A stretch of 64,000 nt of DNA, taken from Dyella_A sp035685805. GTDB taxonomy: Bacteria > Pseudomonadota > Gammaproteobacteria > Xanthomonadales > Rhodanobacteraceae. The DNA is taken from contig NZ_DASSAB010000033.1 in assembly GCF_035685805.1 (NCBI RefSeq), positions 1 through 64,000 of the forward strand. The letters are read 5' to 3'. The notes beneath the pieces are model-generated. The model saw only the letters and a list, made by a program, of their open reading frames with translations, made no database searches and had not been told where the DNA came from. Below, piece by piece: positions 8,364 through 16,485 of the stretch (positions are counted from its first letter, which is position 1; every line of letters starts with the position of its first letter). The translations under genes and the position numbers were made by a program.

Positions 8364-8864
8364 TCAGGCCGCCGGCCAGTGGTACGGGTCGGGCACGCCG
8401 AGACCTGCCAGGATGCGCGTTTCGAGCGCTTCCATGGCTTCGGCCTCGGCATCGACGAGGTGGTCGTAACCGAGTAGATGCAGCACGCCATGCACCGTCA
8501 TGTGGGCCCAGTGGTGCCGCGCCGGCTTGCCCTGCTCGGCCGCTTCACGGACGACCACCGGTGCGCAGATGGCAAGGTCGCCGATCAGCGGCAGCCGCAC
8601 GCCCGGCGGCAGTTCGGCGGGGAACGACAGCACGTTGGTGGCGTAGTCCTTGCCGCGGTAGTCGCGATTGAGTGCGCGGCCTTCCTCCTCGCCAACCAGG
8701 CGAATCGCGAGCTCGGCGGCACGCTGTCGCCGTGCGCCGCGAAGCGCAGCGGCCACCCACAGCCGGAAGCTCGCCGCTGCGGGCACGCCGCGGCGGTCCA
8801 GGCCGTAGCTCACGGCCACGCTCGGGACCGGTGCACTGCCGGCAGCGGCGGAACGGGCGGCCAA
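8364..8864 (-). CDS. ybeY: Endoribonuclease YbeY (16S rRNA maturation)
   Basis: A 166-residue zinc endoribonuclease for 16S rRNA 3' processing and ribosome quality control. The metal site HMTVHGVLHLLGYDH gives the family pattern H-x3-H-x5-H. The first in-frame start is a TTG at 8864, three bases after the ybeZ stop codon. GTG codons 45 and 51 bases further on are alternatives that would give about 150 residues, closer to the usual length. It lies tightly between ybeZ and corC, as in most proteobacteria. Confidence 0.93.
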   Translation of the reverse strand: MAARSAAAGSAPVPSVAVSYGLDRRGVPAAASFRLWVAAALRGARRQRAAELAIRLVGEEEGRALNRDYRGKDYATNVLSFPAELPPGVRLPLIGDLAICAPVVVREAAEQGKPARHHWAHMTVHGVLHLLGYDHLVDAEAEAMEALETRILAGLGVPDPYHWPAA

Positions 8865-8867
8865 TGC

Positions 8868-9869
8868 TCAGCCCGCCTTGCCGGGCTTGATCTCGCCGTT
8901 CTCGGCGTCGACTTCGAAAGCCTCGTAGGCGCGCACGATCTTGGCCACCAGCGGATGGCGCACCACGTCGCGCGAGGTGAAGAAGGTGAAGCTGATGCCG
9001 TCGACACCGCGCAGCACTTCCACCGCGTGGCGCAGGCCCGAGCGGATGTGCCGGGGCAGGTCGACCTGGCTGACGTCGCCGGTGATCACCGCCACCGAGC
9101 CGAAGCCGATGCGGGTCAGGAACATCTTCATCTGCTCGACCGTGGTGTTCTGCGCCTCGTCCAGGATCACGTAGGAGTCGTTGAGCGTGCGTCCGCGCAT
9201 GTAGGCCAGCGGCGCGATCTCGATCACGTTGCGTTCGATCAGCTTGGCGACCTTTTCGAAGCCGAGCATCTCGTACAGCGCGTCGTACAGCGGGCGCAGG
9301 TACGGGTCGACTTTCTGGCTGAGGTCGCCCGGCAGGAAACCGAGCTTCTCGCCCGCCTCCACCGCCGGGCGCACCAGCAGCAGGCGCTGCACGCGATTGG
9401 CCTCGAGCGCTTCGACGGCGCTGGCTACCGCGAGGTAAGTCTTGCCGGTGCCGGCCGGGCCGACGCCGAAGCTGATGTCGTGCGTGGTGATCGCGTGCAG
9501 GTAGCGCGCCTGGTTCGGCCCGCGTCCCTTGACCACGCCGCGTTTGACGCGGATCACCACTTCCTGCGCGCCCTCGGCTGCTTCAGCGGTGATCGCGTCG
9601 ATGCCCGATTCGGCCAGGTGCAGGTTGATGATGGCGCCGGTCAGCGCTTCGCCGGCGGTGAGCTCGTACAGCGTGCGCAATACCTTTTCGGCAGCGCGGG
9701 TCGCCGGCTCTTCGCCCAGCACCTGGAAGATGCCACCACGGTGGTTTATCTCCACCCCCAGGCGCAGTTCGATCTGCCGCAGGTGTTCGTCCAGGGGGCC
9801 GCACAGATTGGCGAGGCGGGCGTTGTCGTCGGAGTCGATGACGAAGTCGCGCTTGTTGATGTCGGTCAT
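8868..9869 (-). CDS. ybeZ: PhoH-like ATPase YbeZ
   Basis: A 333-residue PhoH family protein with the Walker A motif GPAGTGKTYLA and a Walker B/DEAQN element (YVILDEAQNTT). An N-terminal KH-like region precedes them. It is thought to act with YbeY in RNA metabolism. ATG 9869 (MTDINKRDF) is chosen; upstream in-frame codons give a proline-rich stretch foreign to the family. It is the first gene of a minus-strand run. In E. coli the next upstream gene is miaB; here a 3.7-kb exporter operon lies between them. Confidence 0.93.
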   Translation of the reverse strand: MTDINKRDFVIDSDDNARLANLCGPLDEHLRQIELRLGVEINHRGGIFQVLGEEPATRAAEKVLRTLYELTAGEALTGAIINLHLAESGIDAITAEAAEGAQEVVIRVKRGVVKGRGPNQARYLHAITTHDISFGVGPAGTGKTYLAVASAVEALEANRVQRLLLVRPAVEAGEKLGFLPGDLSQKVDPYLRPLYDALYEMLGFEKVAKLIERNVIEIAPLAYMRGRTLNDSYVILDEAQNTTVEQMKMFLTRIGFGSVAVITGDVSQVDLPRHIRSGLRHAVEVLRGVDGISFTFFTSRDVVRHPLVAKIVRAYEAFEVDAENGEIKPGKAG

Positions 9870-9976
9870 AAGCGGCGAAGCGTAGCGCGGCGCACGTGGA
9901 AGAACCATCGCGGCCGGCGGTGCCGTGGGCTGCAACTGGCGGGTTGAAGTCCCCACGCTAACGCGCTCTTGAAACT

Positions 9977-9996
9977 AATTAATGGTTCAATTAATT
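9977..9996. promoter_or_regulatory. Probable TetR operator: inverted repeat before the tetR-exporter operon
   Basis: AATTAAT and ATTAATT flank the six bases GGTTCA, giving a 20-bp AT-rich inverted repeat seven bases upstream of the tetR start codon. It is conspicuous in this GC-rich region. TetR-family proteins often bind repeats like this over their own promoter. It also lies upstream of ybeZ on the other strand. Confidence 0.6.
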
Positions 9997-10003
9997 TATC
10001 GAC

Positions 10004-10678
10004 ATGACTCGCCCCACGCCAGCAAAAGCACCCCGGCGTCGCGCCGGCCGACCGGGCGGCGACGATCTCGACCTGCGGGCGCACCTGCTCGACGCGGCCG
10101 CGGCACAGTTCGCCCGCAGCGGCATCGAAGGCAGCTCCTTGCGGGCGATCGCGGCGGCGGCCGGCGTCACCCCGGCGATGCTGCACTACTACTTCGGCGA
10201 CAAGGCGCGGCTGACCCAGGCGCTGGTGGAGGAGCGCCTGATGCCGGCGATGCAGCCGCTGCGCGAGCGGCTGGAGCCAGTGGGCGACGATCCGCTTGCT
10301 CTGGCGGCGGCGTTCGCGCACGGCGTGGCCGAGATCGTGGAGCGGCATCCCTGGCTGCCGCCCTTGTGGGTGCGCGAGGTGTTGTGCGAGGGCGGCACGC
10401 TGCGCGAGGTGGTGTTCCGGCAGGTGGTGCCGATGCTGCCGCAGTGGCTGGCCGGCCGGTTCGCCGCTGCGCAGGCGGCCGGACGCATGAATCCCGCGCT
10501 CGATCCGCGCCTGATGGTGGTGTCGCTGGTCGGCTTGACGATGTTTCCGGCCGCGGCCGCCCCGGTCTGGAAGCAGGCCATGGACGCCGAGCCGCTGCGT
10601 TCGCGCGCCATGCTCGACCACACCCTGGCCTTGCTCGGCTCGGGCATGCGTGCTGGATCCGGTGGAGAGACGACATGA
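10004..10678 (+). CDS. TetR/AcrR family transcriptional regulator
   Basis: A 224-residue repressor-type regulator. The N-terminal helix-turn-helix lies at about residues 27-70 (FARSGIEGSSLRAIAAAAGVTPAMLHYYFGDK). The C-terminal ligand-binding domain resembles that of CecR (DUF1956-like) by length and context. The start codon lies seven bases after a strong inverted repeat. It overlaps the next gene by ATGA, so regulator and exporter are one transcript. By analogy with E. coli CecR-YbhGFSR it probably senses a toxic small molecule and controls its own operon. Confidence 0.9.
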   Translation: MTRPTPAKAPRRRAGRPGGDDLDLRAHLLDAAAAQFARSGIEGSSLRAIAAAAGVTPAMLHYYFGDKARLTQALVEERLMPAMQPLRERLEPVGDDPLALAAAFAHGVAEIVERHPWLPPLWVREVLCEGGTLREVVFRQVVPMLPQWLAGRFAAAQAAGRMNPALDPRLMVVSLVGLTMFPAAAAPVWKQAMDAEPLRSRAMLDHTLALLGSGMRAGSGGETT

Positions 10679-11649
10679 ACGCTCCGTTGCGCCGGGGATC
10701 TCCCTGGCTTGCGCTGGCGGCCGCGCTGGCGCTGGCGGCCTGCAGCAGATCCGCGCCGCAGGCGCTGGGGACAATCGAATACGACCGCATTGCGCTGCCC
10801 GCCGCGGCAGCGGAGCGCATCGTGCGGATCGACGTCGGCGAGGGCGATACGGTGACTGCCGGCCAGCCGCTGCTGCAGCTCGATCCCGCCCGCACACAGG
10901 CGCAGCTGGCGGCCGCGCAGGCGCAGGTTGCCGAGCAGCGCGAGCGGCTGAACGAGCTGCAGGCGGGTCCGCGCCGCGAGGACATCGCCCGCGCGCGGGC
11001 CAGCCTCGCCGCCGCGCAGGCGCAGGCGCGCGAGGCGCACGCTTACTACGCACGACTGAAGCCGCTGCAGGGCCGCAACTATGTCGCCGCGGCCGAGCTG
11101 GACCGTGCCCGCGCCACCGCCGGTAGTGCCGAGGGTGAAGTCGCTGCAGCAACCGCTGCGCTGGACGCGCTGGTGCACGGGACGCGGCCGGAGCAACTGG
11201 CGCAGGCGCAATCGGCGCTGGCCGCGGCGCAGGCACAGGCCGACGCAGAGCGGGTCACCCTGGACAAGCTGAGCGTGGCCGCGCCCCGGGCGGGACGAAT
11301 CGACAGCCTGCCCTACAAGCTCGGCGACCAGGCGCCGGTCGGTGCGCCCGTGGCGATCCTGCTGGCGGGCGACGCGCCGTACGCGCGCGTGTACATTCCC
11401 GAGCCGCAACGCACCCGCGTGCGCGTGGGCAGCCGGGTGCGGGTGTTTGTCGCCGGGCGGTCCCGCGCGCTGACCGGCGTGGTGCGGATGGTGCGCAGCG
11501 AGCCGGCGTTCACGCCGTACTACGCCCTCATCGGCGACGACGCCACGCGCCTGAGTTACCTGGCCGAAGTCACCCTCGACGCCGACGCCCGCGACCTGCC
11601 CGCCGGCCTGCCGGTGCGGGTGGAACTGCCTGCCGCGCCCGCGCCGTGA
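10675..11649 (+). CDS. HlyD-family periplasmic adaptor lipoprotein (YbhG-like)
   Basis: A 324-residue membrane fusion protein linking an inner-membrane ABC exporter to an outer-membrane channel. The signal peptide ends in a lipobox (ALAAC, Cys23). A split lipoyl domain (VDVGEGDTVTAGQPLLQLD) flanks a long alpha-helical hairpin with repeated AQAQ segments (about residues 70-205), followed by a beta-barrel domain. The ATG overlaps the tetR stop codon, and its own stop overlaps the GTG of the ATPase gene, so translation is coupled. The substrate is unknown. Confidence 0.9.
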   Translation: MNAPLRRGSPWLALAAALALAACSRSAPQALGTIEYDRIALPAAAAERIVRIDVGEGDTVTAGQPLLQLDPARTQAQLAAAQAQVAEQRERLNELQAGPRREDIARARASLAAAQAQAREAHAYYARLKPLQGRNYVAAAELDRARATAGSAEGEVAAATAALDALVHGTRPEQLAQAQSALAAAQAQADAERVTLDKLSVAAPRAGRIDSLPYKLGDQAPVGAPVAILLAGDAPYARVYIPEPQRTRVRVGSRVRVFVAGRSRALTGVVRMVRSEPAFTPYYALIGDDATRLSYLAEVTLDADARDLPAGLPVRVELPAAPAP

Positions 11650-12623
11650 GCGAGCCGGCCGCCATGGCGGACACCGCGCCACCAGCGATCAGCGCCCGCG
11701 GCCTGACGCGCCGTTTCGGCCGGCTGACGGCGGTCGATCATGTCGATCTGGACGTGCCGGCGAAGCGCGTCTACGGCTTTCTGGGCCCCAACGGCTCGGG
11801 CAAGTCGACCACGATCCGCATGCTCTGCGGCCTGCTCACACCGAGCGCGGGCGAGATCGACGTGTTGGGGCTGCGCGTGCCGGAGCAGGCCGACGAATTG
11901 CGCGCGCGCATCGGCTACATGACCCAGCGCTTCTCGTTGTTCGAAGACCTCACGGTGCGCGAGAACCTGCAGTTCCTGGCGGCGGTGCAGGGCGTGCCGA
12001 GGGCGCGCACGCGCCGGCGCATCGACGAGCTGGTCGAGCAGTACCACTTCGGTGACCGCCAAGACCAGCTCGCCGGCACCATGAGTGGTGGCCAGAAGCA
12101 GCGCCTCGCGCTGGCCTGCGCGGTGATCCACGCGCCGGAGCTGCTGTTTCTGGACGAACCGACCAGCGCGGTGGATCCCGAGTCGCGGCGCGACTTCTGG
12201 GAGAAGCTGTTCGAACTGGCCGATGCCGGCACCACGCTGCTGGTGTCCACCCACCTGATGGACGAGGCCGAGCGCTGCCATCGCCTGGCGATCCTCGATC
12301 GGGGCAAGCTGGTGGCCGACGGTACGCCGGACCAGCTGACTGCGCGCCTGGACGGACGCACGTTCACCGTCGACACGCCGCAGCCACGCAAGGCGCAGCA
12401 CGTGCTGTCCGATGTGCCGGGCGTGCTGGGCGTCGCCCAGGTGGGCAACCTGCTGCGCGTGCTGACCGACGACGCCAGCGCGGCGGATGCGCGCGAGCGG
12501 ATGTGCGCGGCGCTGTCGCGGTCCGCGCTGGCGGGCGAGATAGCGGTTGCGGAGCCGAACCTGGAGGACGTGTTCGTAGCGGCGACACGCTCAGCGGAAC
12601 GGGCCGCGCAGGAGCCGTCGTGA
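11646..12623 (+). CDS. ABC transporter ATP-binding protein (half of a YbhF-like unit)
   Basis: A 325-residue ATPase. Walker A is at residues 47-55 (GPNGSGKST), the signature at about 146-150 (MSGGQ), and Walker B at about 166-172 (LLFLDEP), followed by TSAVDP. The C-terminal part is the regulatory extension of CcmA/DrrA-type exporters. It starts with GTG overlapping the preceding TGA; an ATG at 11664 is the alternative. E. coli YbhF carries two fused ATPase domains; this gene encodes only one, so it must dimerise. It overlaps the permease gene by GTGA. Confidence 0.92.
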   Translation: MSEPAAMADTAPPAISARGLTRRFGRLTAVDHVDLDVPAKRVYGFLGPNGSGKSTTIRMLCGLLTPSAGEIDVLGLRVPEQADELRARIGYMTQRFSLFEDLTVRENLQFLAAVQGVPRARTRRRIDELVEQYHFGDRQDQLAGTMSGGQKQRLALACAVIHAPELLFLDEPTSAVDPESRRDFWEKLFELADAGTTLLVSTHLMDEAERCHRLAILDRGKLVADGTPDQLTARLDGRTFTVDTPQPRKAQHVLSDVPGVLGVAQVGNLLRVLTDDASAADARERMCAALSRSALAGEIAVAEPNLEDVFVAATRSAERAAQEPS

Positions 12624-13729
12624 ACCTGCGCCGGCTGTGGGCGATCGTGATCAAGGAGCTGCGCCAGTTGCGGCGCGACCGGGTGACGCTGGTGATGATC
12701 GTCGGCCTGCCGGTAGTCCAGCTGCTGCTGTTCGGTTACGCGATCAACTTCACCCTGCGGGGCCTGGACGCGGGTATCGCCGACCAGGCCGGCACCGCCG
12801 ACTCGCGGGCGCTGGTGATGGACATGCTCAACACCGGCCTGGTGGCGCCGGTGGCAACCGTGCAGACGCCGGACCAGCTGATGGGCATGTTGCGTCGTGG
12901 CCGGATCAGCGTCGGCATCGTGATCCCGCCGGACTTCGAGCGGCGCCGCATCGACGGGCGCCAGGTGGCGCAGATCCTCGTCGACGGCACGGACACCGCA
13001 GTGCAGAACGCGGCGTCCCAGCTGGCGCAGACCCCGCTCGACAGCGCGCGCCCGGATACCCGGGCACCGGCAACGAGCACGCCGCCGGAGACGGCGATCG
13101 CGGTGGTGAGCTTCTACAACCCGCAGCGCAGCTCGGCGGTCAACATCGTGCCCGGGCTGATCGGCGTGATCCTGACCATGACGATGGTGCTGTTCACCGC
13201 CATCGCGATCGTGCGCGAGCGCGAGCGCGGCAACATGGAGCTGCTGATCGCCACGCCGCTGACCAGCACCGAGCTGATGATCGGCAAGGTGCTGCCCTAC
13301 ATCGTGATCGGCCTGATCCAGACCAGCGTGGTGCTGGCGCTCGGCGTGTGGTTGTTCGACGTGCCGGTGCGCGGGAGCCTGGCGGACGTCTATCTGTCGG
13401 CGGCCCTGCTGATCATGGCCAACCTCGCGATGGGCCTGCTGATCTCGACCCAGGCGCGGTCGCAGTTCCAGGCAATGCAGGTGACCTTCTTCGTGTTCCT
13501 GCCGTCGCTGCTGCTGTCCGGCTTCATGTTTCCGTTCGCGGGGATGCCAAGGCCGGTGCAATGGTTCGCCGAGATCCTCCCGCTGACGCACTTTCTTCGC
13601 CTGGTGCGCGGCGTGATGCTGCGCGGCGCGTCACCGGGCGAGGTGTGGCCGGACCTGCTGGCGCTGGTGGCATTCACTGCCGCGATGCTGGTGCTGGCGA
13701 TCAGCCGCTTCCGCAAGCGGCTGGACTGA
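12620..13729 (+). CDS. ABC-2 type permease (YbhS/YbhR-like)
   Basis: A 369-residue inner-membrane permease with one N-terminal span (VTLVMIVGLPVVQLLLFGYAINF), a periplasmic domain (about 45-165) and five C-terminal spans, the ABC2_membrane_3 layout. The loop RERERGNMELLIATPL before the TM core is the usual coupling segment. The start is a GTG overlapping the ATPase stop codon. Only one permease gene is present, whereas E. coli has ybhS and ybhR, so a homodimer is expected. It ends 35 bases before convergent miaB. Confidence 0.92.
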   Translation: MNLRRLWAIVIKELRQLRRDRVTLVMIVGLPVVQLLLFGYAINFTLRGLDAGIADQAGTADSRALVMDMLNTGLVAPVATVQTPDQLMGMLRRGRISVGIVIPPDFERRRIDGRQVAQILVDGTDTAVQNAASQLAQTPLDSARPDTRAPATSTPPETAIAVVSFYNPQRSSAVNIVPGLIGVILTMTMVLFTAIAIVRERERGNMELLIATPLTSTELMIGKVLPYIVIGLIQTSVVLALGVWLFDVPVRGSLADVYLSAALLIMANLAMGLLISTQARSQFQAMQVTFFVFLPSLLLSGFMFPFAGMPRPVQWFAEILPLTHFLRLVRGVMLRGASPGEVWPDLLALVAFTAAMLVLAISRFRKRLD

Positions 13730-13764
13730 AGGCGGCCGCGGGCACCGCGCCACGGGTGACCGCT

Positions 13765-15108
13765 TCAGGCGGCGACGTCGTCGGTCAGGTGCAGCCGTCC
13801 GCGCAGCGAATTGCTCATCGCCTCGGTGATCTCGACGTCGACGAACTGGCCGATCAGGCGCGGGTGGCCGGCGAAATTCACGTAGCGCATGTTCTCGGTG
13901 CGGCCGCTGAGTTCGCTGGCATCGCGACGGCTGGGCTTTTCCACCAGCACGCGCTGCACGCTGCCGACCATCGCCTCGTTGATGGCCTTCGCGTTGGCGT
14001 TGATCGCTGCCTGCAGCTGGGCCAGTCGCTGCTGCTTGACCGCCATCGGCGTGTCGTCGGCGAGGTTGGCGGCCGGCGTGCCGGGGCGGGCGGAGAAGAT
14101 GAAGGAAAAGCTCTGGTCGAAGCCGATATCGGCGATCAGCTTCATGGTCTTGCCGAAATCCTCGTCGGTCTCGCCGGGAAAGCCGACGATGAAGTCCGAA
14201 CTGATGCAGATGTCCGGGCGCACCGCGCGCAGCTTGCGGATCTTCTGCTTGAACTCCAGCGCCGTGTAGCCGCGCTTCATCGCGCTGAGAATGCGGTCCG
14301 AGCCCGCCTGCACCGGCAGGTGCAGGTAGTTGGCCAGCTTCGGCACGCTGGCATACGCCTCGATCAGCGAGTCGGAGAACTCCAGCGGATGCGAGGTGGT
14401 GAAGCGGATCCGGCCGATGCCGTCGATCTGCGCGATGGCGTGGATCAGCACGGCCAGGTCGGCGGTGCCGCCGTCGTGGGTGGCGCCGCGGTACGCATTG
14501 ACGTTCTGGCCCAGCAGGTTGACCTCGCGCACGCCCTGCTCGGCGAGCTGGGCGACCTCGACGAGCACGTCGTCGAACGGCCGGCTGATCTCCTCGCCGC
14601 GGGTGTACGGCACCACGCAGTAGCTGCAGTACTTGGAGCAGCCTTCCATGATCGACACGAACGCGGTCGGCCCCTCGGCGCGCGGCTCGGGCAGGTTGTC
14701 GAACTTTTCGATCTCGGGGAAGGAGATGTCCACCTGCGGCTTGCCGGTAGCGCGCTGCTTCTCGATCAGCTCGGGCAGGCGGTGCAGGGTCTGCGGGCCG
14801 AACACCAGGTCCACATACGGCGCGCGCTTGACGATCGCGTCGCCCTCCTGGCTCGCCACGCAGCCGCCCACGCCGATCAGCACCGGCTTGTCGCCGGCCT
14901 TGTGTTCCTTCCAGCGGCCGAGCTGGCTGAACACCTTTTCCTGTGCCTTTTCGCGGATCGAGCAGGTGTTGATCAGGATCACGTCCGCCTCGGACTCGTC
15001 CTGGGTCAGCTCGAGCCCGTGCGAGGCCTTGAGCACGTCGGCCATCTTGGTCGAGTCGTACTCGTTCATCTGGCAGCCGTGGGTCTTGATGAAAAGCTTG
15101 CCGCTCAT
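13765..15108 (-). CDS. miaB: tRNA-2-methylthio-N6-dimethylallyladenosine synthase MiaB
   Basis: A 447-residue radical-SAM methylthiotransferase that converts i6A37 to ms2i6A37 in tRNAs reading UNN codons. The N-terminal UPF0004 domain carries the auxiliary cluster cysteines Cys12, Cys49 and Cys83. The radical-SAM site is Cys157-x3-Cys161-x2-Cys164 (GCSKYCSYC). The C-terminal TRAM domain ends at residue 447. ATG 15108 (MSGKLFIKTHGCQMNEYDS) is the family start; a longer upstream reading frame is not conserved in character. Confidence 0.96.
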   Translation of the reverse strand: MSGKLFIKTHGCQMNEYDSTKMADVLKASHGLELTQDESEADVILINTCSIREKAQEKVFSQLGRWKEHKAGDKPVLIGVGGCVASQEGDAIVKRAPYVDLVFGPQTLHRLPELIEKQRATGKPQVDISFPEIEKFDNLPEPRAEGPTAFVSIMEGCSKYCSYCVVPYTRGEEISRPFDDVLVEVAQLAEQGVREVNLLGQNVNAYRGATHDGGTADLAVLIHAIAQIDGIGRIRFTTSHPLEFSDSLIEAYASVPKLANYLHLPVQAGSDRILSAMKRGYTALEFKQKIRKLRAVRPDICISSDFIVGFPGETDEDFGKTMKLIADIGFDQSFSFIFSARPGTPAANLADDTPMAVKQQRLAQLQAAINANAKAINEAMVGSVQRVLVEKPSRRDASELSGRTENMRYVNFAGHPRLIGQFVDVEITEAMSNSLRGRLHLTDDVAA

Positions 15109-15324
15109 GGGATCGGGTGCCGTGCCTTGCGTGGTGGACAGGAGTTGTCGAACCCGGCAGTTTACTCGCGGCCCCGCCGCGTCGCCACCATCGCTGCCTG
15201 CCGGATCAAGCACTTGCGCGACGCGGGGCGCGATGCAGTGGCGTGTTGTGAATGCCGGACCTGGTTCACGCGGCGTGCCTGCCGTACTTGGCGCAGTGGC
15301 CGCGATCGCTGCACACTGCGCGAC

Positions 15325-16485
15325 ATGACCGCCGCCACGCGCCACGGGGGAAGCGCCGGCCATCCGGCAGGCCGCTTCCCGCCTCGCTCGATCCTGCTTC
15401 GCTGGATGCTTTGCTGCGCCCTGCTGATGCTGGGCGCGCTGGCACAGCCGGCACACGCCGATGCCCTGTACCGTTGCACCGGGGCCAGCGGCGAGGCCGT
15501 TTACAGCAGCAATACCGCGGGCTATCGGCACTGCCAGCGCATCGGTTCCTACGCCGCGCCGCGCGCCGCCGGCACCCGGGCTCCGCGGGCGCGCCGTGAT
15601 CGGTTCGGCAGCGTTGTTTCTTCCGTCAGTACCAGCGCCGACGCGATCACCGACGCACAGCGCGACCGCGCCCGGGCCGCTGCGTTGATCCGCGCACGCG
15701 CCCGGTTTGCCGACGTGCAGGCCTCGGTGCAGACCAGTGCCATCACGCTGTCCGGGCTCCCCGCCGCGCGGATGAGGGCGAGTGCGCCCGGCGCCAGCGG
15801 AGGCTGGAGCTACAGCGACTCCACCGCCGCCATGGCATCGGCCTCGACCCCGGAGGCGGGCGGCGGCAGTCGGGTGCTGCGGGGGGCGGTTTACCGGGTC
15901 AAGCGCGCGGACGGCAGCGTGGAATACACCAACATCGCGCCGCCCCGGCAGCGCGGCCATGCGGTCACCATGCTGTTCACCTACCTGGCCACCTGCATGG
16001 CTTGCGACCTGCACTCGCCGATCCACTGGAACTCGGTGCGGCTCAACCTGCAGGACTATGCCAGCGCGATCCGTCAGGCCAGCATCGAGTACGGCGTGGA
16101 CGAGGCGTTCCTGCGCGCGATCATCCACGCCGAGAGCGCCTTCAACCCACACGCGCTGTCGCTCAAGGGCGCCCAGGGGCTGATGCAGCTGATGCCGGGC
16201 ACCGCCAGCGACATGGGGGTGCTGGACGCCTTCGACGCCGAGCAGAACATCCGCGGCGGCGCGCGCTACCTGGGCGGGTTGCTGCAGGCATTCCACGGCA
16301 ACGAGCGGCTGGCCGCGGCGGCCTACAATGCCGGGCCGGGCGCAGTGCAGCGCTACAGCGGGGTGCCGCCCTATGCCGAGACTCGGGTTTACGTGGAGCG
16401 CGTCGAGGCACTGCGACAGCGCTATGGCAAGGCCATCCACCCGCCGTTGACGATGCGTGGCGGCATGGCTTCAGCCCTCCAGTGA
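15325..16485 (+). CDS. Secreted lytic transglycosylase with N-terminal DUF4124-like region
   Basis: A 386-residue cell-wall enzyme that cleaves glycan strands to 1,6-anhydromuropeptides. A hydrophobic signal sequence (about residues 27-46, LRWMLCCALLMLGALAQ) is followed by DALYRCTGASGEAVYSS, like the DUF4124 motif. A low-complexity linker leads to a C-terminal SLT domain with catalytic Glu in AIIHAESAFNPHA, then GLMQLMPGTA and AAYNAGPGAV. ATG 15406 would shorten the n-region. The last 15 bases overlap the convergent htrA-like gene. Confidence 0.9.
   Translation: MTAATRHGGSAGHPAGRFPPRSILLRWMLCCALLMLGALAQPAHADALYRCTGASGEAVYSSNTAGYRHCQRIGSYAAPRAAGTRAPRARRDRFGSVVSSVSTSADAITDAQRDRARAAALIRARARFADVQASVQTSAITLSGLPAARMRASAPGASGGWSYSDSTAAMASASTPEAGGGSRVLRGAVYRVKRADGSVEYTNIAPPRQRGHAVTMLFTYLATCMACDLHSPIHWNSVRLNLQDYASAIRQASIEYGVDEAFLRAIIHAESAFNPHALSLKGAQGLMQLMPGTASDMGVLDAFDAEQNIRGGARYLGGLLQAFHGNERLAAAAYNAGPGAVQRYSGVPPYAETRVYVERVEALRQRYGKAIHPPLTMRGGMASALQ

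Noticed and set aside
12637..15324. Upstream part of the long frame that ends in the lytic transglycosylase
   Set aside because: It overlaps the permease and the antisense of miaB and has no recognisable domain. The real gene starts near 15325 with a signal peptide.
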